64,000 nt of DNA. Origin: Paenibacillus sp. (GTDB taxonomy: Bacteria; Bacillota; Bacilli; Paenibacillales; Paenibacillaceae). This document shows positions 61,232-64,000 of the stretch, one piece after another; the first letter of the stretch is position 1, and every line of letters starts with the position of its first letter. The translations under genes were made by a program, and so were the position numbers. Location of the stretch: NCBI GenBank assembly GCA_017512705.1, contig JAFWEX010000001.1, positions 1 to 64,000 of the forward strand. Direction: 5' to 3'. The notes beneath the pieces are model-generated. The model was not told where the DNA came from, made no database searches, and saw only the letters and a list, made by a program, of their open reading frames with translations.

Positions 61232-61751
61232 GTAATTTTACCTCCCGAAATTTCATGAATTGCTGATACAGTTCCTTTCTGGCCCGATTTAGCCTCATCT
61301 TGACAGCACTTTCGGACAGGCCGATTGTATCGGCAATTTGACGCAGACTCATATCTTCAAAGTAATGCAGTACAATCACGATTCGCTTGTTTTCTTCCAG
61401 CTGATTGACCACTTCTCTTATGTCCACCTCATCGTATGGACTGGATTGTGTCTGATGTCCTGCGGGTACTTCTGCATAAGAAGTGGAGAGGGAACGGCGA
61501 GATAACAGGGTGTTACATTCATTGATGAGAATACGGAACAACCATGTTTTGAAATACTGGGGTTCCCGGAGGGTATGCATGGATTTGTAGGCTTTTAGTA
61601 TCGTTTCCTGGATGGCATCCGCGGCATCTTCTTCTTTACGGAGCATGGATATGGCTGTATTGTATAGGGAATTTTCGATGTCTCGAATCAGCCTGATGAA
61701 GGCCTCACGGTCTCCATGTATAGCCTGCCTGATGAGATCGGGTGAATCCAT
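61215..61751 (-). CDS. ECF-type RNA polymerase sigma factor
   Basis: This 178-residue sigma factor has region 2 (about 10-80, DAADAIQETILKAYKSMHTLREP) and region 4 (about 115-170, DMSLRQIADTIGLSESAVKMRLNRARKELY). It overlaps the gene for its predicted anti-sigma partner. The start follows GAAAGGAG. Its target promoter cannot be read with confidence. Confidence 0.93.
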   Translation of the reverse strand: MDSPDLIRQAIHGDREAFIRLIRDIENSLYNTAISMLRKEEDAADAIQETILKAYKSMHTLREPQYFKTWLFRILINECNTLLSRRSLSTSYAEVPAGHQTQSSPYDEVDIREVVNQLEENKRIVIVLHYFEDMSLRQIADTIGLSESAVKMRLNRARKELYQQFMKFREVKLHVKPI

Positions 61752-62138
61752 GGTCGACAGCTCCTTTCGTTACGGGTTTGGGTCGAGTCTTAAATACTTC
61801 TCTTGAACTGTTTTACATAGATTAGACTGTGGGGAAGGGAATATGGTCACATTTAATTTTTTGTATGTGGGAACTCAGTGTGTTTTACACTCGGTATGTT
61901 AGACGTATCAAAATAATGTTAGCCCCTCATGTCAGGAACTATGTGAGGTAGGGGAAGTGGTGAAAGGATTCCCCTAGAAACCAAGGGACATCATTAAAAG
62001 AGCACGTACCTGTAAGATCATTACAGATACGTGCTCTTTGAGTGATTCATCTATATAAAAGCTCATGGGGGAGCTGGGGGCAATAACGGTAATCGGTAAT
62101 CAGTGCTCATTCATCTCAGAATTTAACGATATGGAAGC
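61752..62138. other. intergenic region between sigma gene and DJ-1-like gene
   Basis: No gene is present. The right half holds a strong terminator at 61997-62040. The left part (61752-61860) should contain the promoter of the sigma operon, but I could not define it. Confidence 0.5.
61997..62040. terminator. terminator of the DJ-1-like gene
   Basis: AAAGAGCACGTA pairs with TACGTGCTCTTT and CTGTAA with TTACAG, making a long nearly perfect stem. A-rich on one flank and T-rich on the other. Confidence 0.85.
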
Positions 62139-62825
62139 TTACAAACCAAGAAGTTCCTTAACACTTTCAGCTACCGCTTTGCTGGATTGCGGGTTTTGTC
62201 CTGTAACCACACGACCATCTGTTGTCACATAAGATGTGTAGGCAGAACCTTTAACGTACTCAGATGCACGCTCACGTAGAGCATCTTCCAACAGGAAAGG
62301 AACATATTTGGTTTGCTGAGCCATCTCTTCTTCCTCATTGGTGAAGCCAGACACTTTCTTATCGTTAACCAGAAGCAGGCCGTTGGACAGCTTCATATTC
62401 AACAGGGCTGTAACTCCGTGGCACACGCCGGAAACGACGCCACCTTTTTCATAAATATCACGGGACAGTGCTTGAAGTTCGGCGTTATCCGGGAAGTCCC
62501 ACATCGTACCGTGTCCACCTGTGAAATAGATCGCATCATAGTCGCTTGCGCTGACTTCACTCGGTTTCAACGTATTTTTCAATTTGTTCATGAAGGATTC
62601 GTTTTCGAAATAAGCTTTCGTGCTGGCATCCAGAGAGTCACCCAGACTTTTCGGATCAATCGGTACGTTTCCGCCGTTGGGGCTAACCAGATCAATCTGT
62701 ACATTCTCATTATGGTCGAACTCTTCAATGAAGTGAGTCGCCTCACTCAGCCACAAGCCTGTAGGTTCATCCTTGGTTGCGTATTTATCGACATTGGTCA
62801 AGACAACTAGTATTTTCTTCATCAT
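62139..62825 (-). CDS. DJ-1/PfpI (Hsp31-like) family protein
   Basis: This 228-residue protein has the nucleophile elbow GVCHGVTALL (Cys about 138) and FTGGHGTMWDF, as in Hsp31/YajL-type glyoxalase III and chaperone members. Family members detoxify methylglyoxal or repair glycated proteins. The start is ATG 62825 or 62822, after AGGAGG. A sigma-A promoter lies upstream with a symmetrical GACAATATA operator. Confidence 0.88.
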   Translation of the reverse strand: MMKKILVVLTNVDKYATKDEPTGLWLSEATHFIEEFDHNENVQIDLVSPNGGNVPIDPKSLGDSLDASTKAYFENESFMNKLKNTLKPSEVSASDYDAIYFTGGHGTMWDFPDNAELQALSRDIYEKGGVVSGVCHGVTALLNMKLSNGLLLVNDKKVSGFTNEEEEMAQQTKYVPFLLEDALRERASEYVKGSAYTSYVTTDGRVVTGQNPQSSKAVAESVKELLGL

Positions 62826-62890
62826 AAAAACCTCCTGTACATTCCTGTAATTTAAATTGTGTAAAATATAATTGCTAAAAACTTATTTTA

Positions 62891-62969
62891 GACAATATAT
62901 CACACTCGTCTTTCGAAGTAAACTAAATCATAGAATTTTGTATAGTTTGTGTATTCAATCTATATTGTC
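62891..62969 (-). promoter_or_regulatory. promoter of the DJ-1-like gene with inverted GACAATATA half-sites
   Basis: On the minus strand TTTACT (62917-62922) and TATATT (62894-62899) are 17 bases apart. GACAATATA at 62891-62899 covers the -10 box. Its reverse complement TATATTGTC lies at 62961-62969, about 60 bases away. It may be the binding site of an unidentified repressor. Confidence 0.6.
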
Positions 62970-62992
62970 CAATTTGGAGTTTTTGAAGCAAC

Positions 62993-63199
62993 ATGAAGGA
63001 GGAGATTATCCAGGAGGTTCTGAGTGTGTATATCGAAGAGATTCATGATTCCCGGGCTACAATCGAGGATAACTCCAACTTCTTAGTAATCTACTCCGTT
63101 ATATTTAGTAGACCTAAAGAGTTATTGCCCAAACTTCGTTGGAGACAGCAATTACTTTGTAAAAAGCGACTCCTAGCTAACGTAGCCTCATTAAGCTAA
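62993..63199 (+). CDS. possible small protein of 68 residues
   Basis: The frame opens MKEEIIQEVLSVYIEEIHDS and ends in a basic helix. GGAG lies 13 bases before the ATG, so translation is uncertain. It is divergent from the DJ-1-like gene. I know no family. It could be a shortened relic. Confidence 0.35.
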   Translation: MKEEIIQEVLSVYIEEIHDSRATIEDNSNFLVIYSVIFSRPKELLPKLRWRQQLLCKKRLLANVASLS

Positions 63200-63213
63200 C
63201 GTGAAACGTTAGC
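63195..63213. repeat. inverted repeat GCTAACGT/ACGTTAGC
   Basis: A perfect 8-bp inverted repeat has a 3-base centre, and another GCTAACGT occurs just upstream at 63176-63183. Three copies of the same 8-mer within 40 bases suggest a protein-binding site or a duplicated hairpin. Confidence 0.55.
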
Positions 63214-63233
63214 ACATTAAACATTAAACAAAG

Positions 63234-63270
63234 AGAGCAGCTAATCATTGAGATTAGCTGCTCTATTATT
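63234..63270. terminator. terminator
   Basis: A perfect 13-bp stem (AGAGCAGCTAATC with its complement) and a 5-base loop lie between the 68-residue frame and the convergent membrane-protein gene. Confidence 0.83.
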
Positions 63271-63343
63271 CAACTAACAGACAGTGTGAACGGCTGAACT
63301 GTTTCATAAAACAACAACGGAGGCTATTTCACCGCCATCAGGA

Positions 63344-63811
63344 TCAAGACAGATGTAACTTCCAAACGTCCGCTAAAGCTTTCAGCTGGGCCCCGCAGAT
63401 GATGGCTGAGACAGCAATAACGAATGCAAAGAACAGGAACAAAACGATTTTCATAATGAGCAGCCTTTTTCCGTCAGGGCGTTTATAAACTCTTTTGGAA
63501 GACTTGTCTTTTGACTTTATCATAGCTCGTATACCGATTACGCAGGCGGTAGCCAGCATTATAAAAAGCATTAAGGTAGCAATTCGTTCCGCAGTGAAAG
63601 AGATGAGGTTTGTACCTCCGGGACCCGGGTCCGTGTCCAAAAACCAATGGCAGATGGCAACGACAGCAAGAGATAGAAGTAACAAGACATATACCATCTT
63701 CCAGATCCAGTCGAACAGTTGGAAGAAAGGTCCGGGTGGATTCCTTTTCTGTGTCCGGCGAACCCGCCGCTCGGCGTTTCTTCGGTCGATCATCGCTCGT
63801 TTGGATTTCAA
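63344..63811 (-). CDS. uncharacterised membrane protein (155 residues)
   Basis: The protein starts with TTG after AGGAGG. It has a basic N-terminus (MKSKRAMIDRRNAERRVRRTQKR), membrane helices at about 37-58, 72-96 and 117-143, and short loops. I recognise no family. Confidence 0.72.
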   Translation of the reverse strand: MKSKRAMIDRRNAERRVRRTQKRNPPGPFFQLFDWIWKMVYVLLLLSLAVVAICHWFLDTDPGPGGTNLISFTAERIATLMLFIMLATACVIGIRAMIKSKDKSSKRVYKRPDGKRLLIMKIVLFLFFAFVIAVSAIICGAQLKALADVWKLHLS

Positions 63812-63928
63812 GGATGTCTTCCTCCTCTAGTTTCGTGTACGTACTTGTCCTATCAAGAATAGCACAGTACTGACGATGAAATCGGACTCAGTTGGATTAC
63901 ATTATAGTTCACATGAGAAATGAGATGT

Positions 63929-64000
63929 TTAACCAGACCAGTCTCTGCGCCGAGTGAACAGATCCTTCAGTTCATCGGTAGACAGTTCTGTAATCCAGTT
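63929..64000 (-). CDS. C-terminal end of a gene that leaves the window (partial)
   Basis: On the minus strand the frame is open from the window edge and ends TRRRDWSG then TAA (63929-63931). Only 23 residues are seen (WITELSTDELKDLF in the middle), too few to name the product. Confidence 0.5.
   Translation of the reverse strand, partial: NWITELSTDELKDLFTRRRDWSG

Overview
The window looks like chromosome of a Paenibacillus-type Firmicute. Support comes from strong AGGAGG ribosome sites, YesM/YesN-type two-component sensors next to sugar ABC transporters, many glycoside hydrolases with AraC regulators, CcpA-type cre boxes, S-layer-homology proteins, a pspA-ydjGHI-like membrane-stress operon and a bacillithiol-type YtxJ protein. 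The species assignment is inference from gene content; no rRNA or tRNA gene was found.

Region 1 (1-6.95 kb) is an AT-rich accessory island. It starts with the 3' end of a group II intron (domains V and VI, bulged branch-point A at 115) and carries a complete type I restriction-modification operon hsdM-hsdS-hsdR. Region 2 (7.0-11.2 kb) holds a tandem pair of HI0933/BaiN-type flavoproteins, a DUF2089-like regulator with a small membrane partner, and an orphan 120-residue protein. Region 3 (11.4-19.6 kb) is a carbohydrate-uptake locus: sensor kinase, AraC-type response regulator, solute-binding lipoprotein, two permeases and a NodB deacetylase. Two copies of a structured repeat lie in it, each just ahead of a gene.

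Region 4 (19.8-31.2 kb) has an MscS-like channel, an aldo/keto reductase, a GH38 alpha-mannosidase divergent from an AraC regulator with a consensus cre box between them, a MacB/FtsX-type ABC exporter with a TetR regulator and three operator palindromes, an HxlR/RidA divergent pair and a membrane protein whose start looks shifted. Region 5 (31.2-36.6 kb) is a predicted four-carbon acid sugar (D-threonate or D-erythronate type) catabolic cluster: PdxA2, DUF1537 kinase, KdgT permease and a PrpR_N regulator. The regulator has a degenerate AAA+ domain that lacks the sigma-54 contact motif.

Region 6 (36.7-40.8 kb) is a small two-gene unit followed by a pspA-ydjG-ydjH-ydjI-like operon. Region 7 (41-53.5 kb) contains a DUF896 gene and a ring-cleaving dioxygenase sharing the same 18-bp operator, a domain-inverted GH3 glucosidase, a sugar isomerase behind a cre/promoter/terminator leader, several small proteins, a membrane-anchored YtxJ-like protein, and a GH4 alpha-galactosidase divergent from an AraC regulator. 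Region 8 (53.8-58.5 kb) is a cell-surface operon (SLH protein, Big2-domain protein, large secreted protein) with an early in-frame stop in one gene and an apparent one-base frameshift in another. Region 9 (58.8-64 kb) has csaA, udk, an ECF sigma/anti-sigma pair, a DJ-1/PfpI protein, a membrane protein and the C-terminus of a gene that leaves the window.

The most unusual items are the structured repeat pair, the shared quinone-type operator ahead of a DUF896 gene, the short cre-controlled leader transcript, the PrpR_N regulator without a sigma-54 motif, the surface operon with two lesions, and the intron-flanked restriction island.
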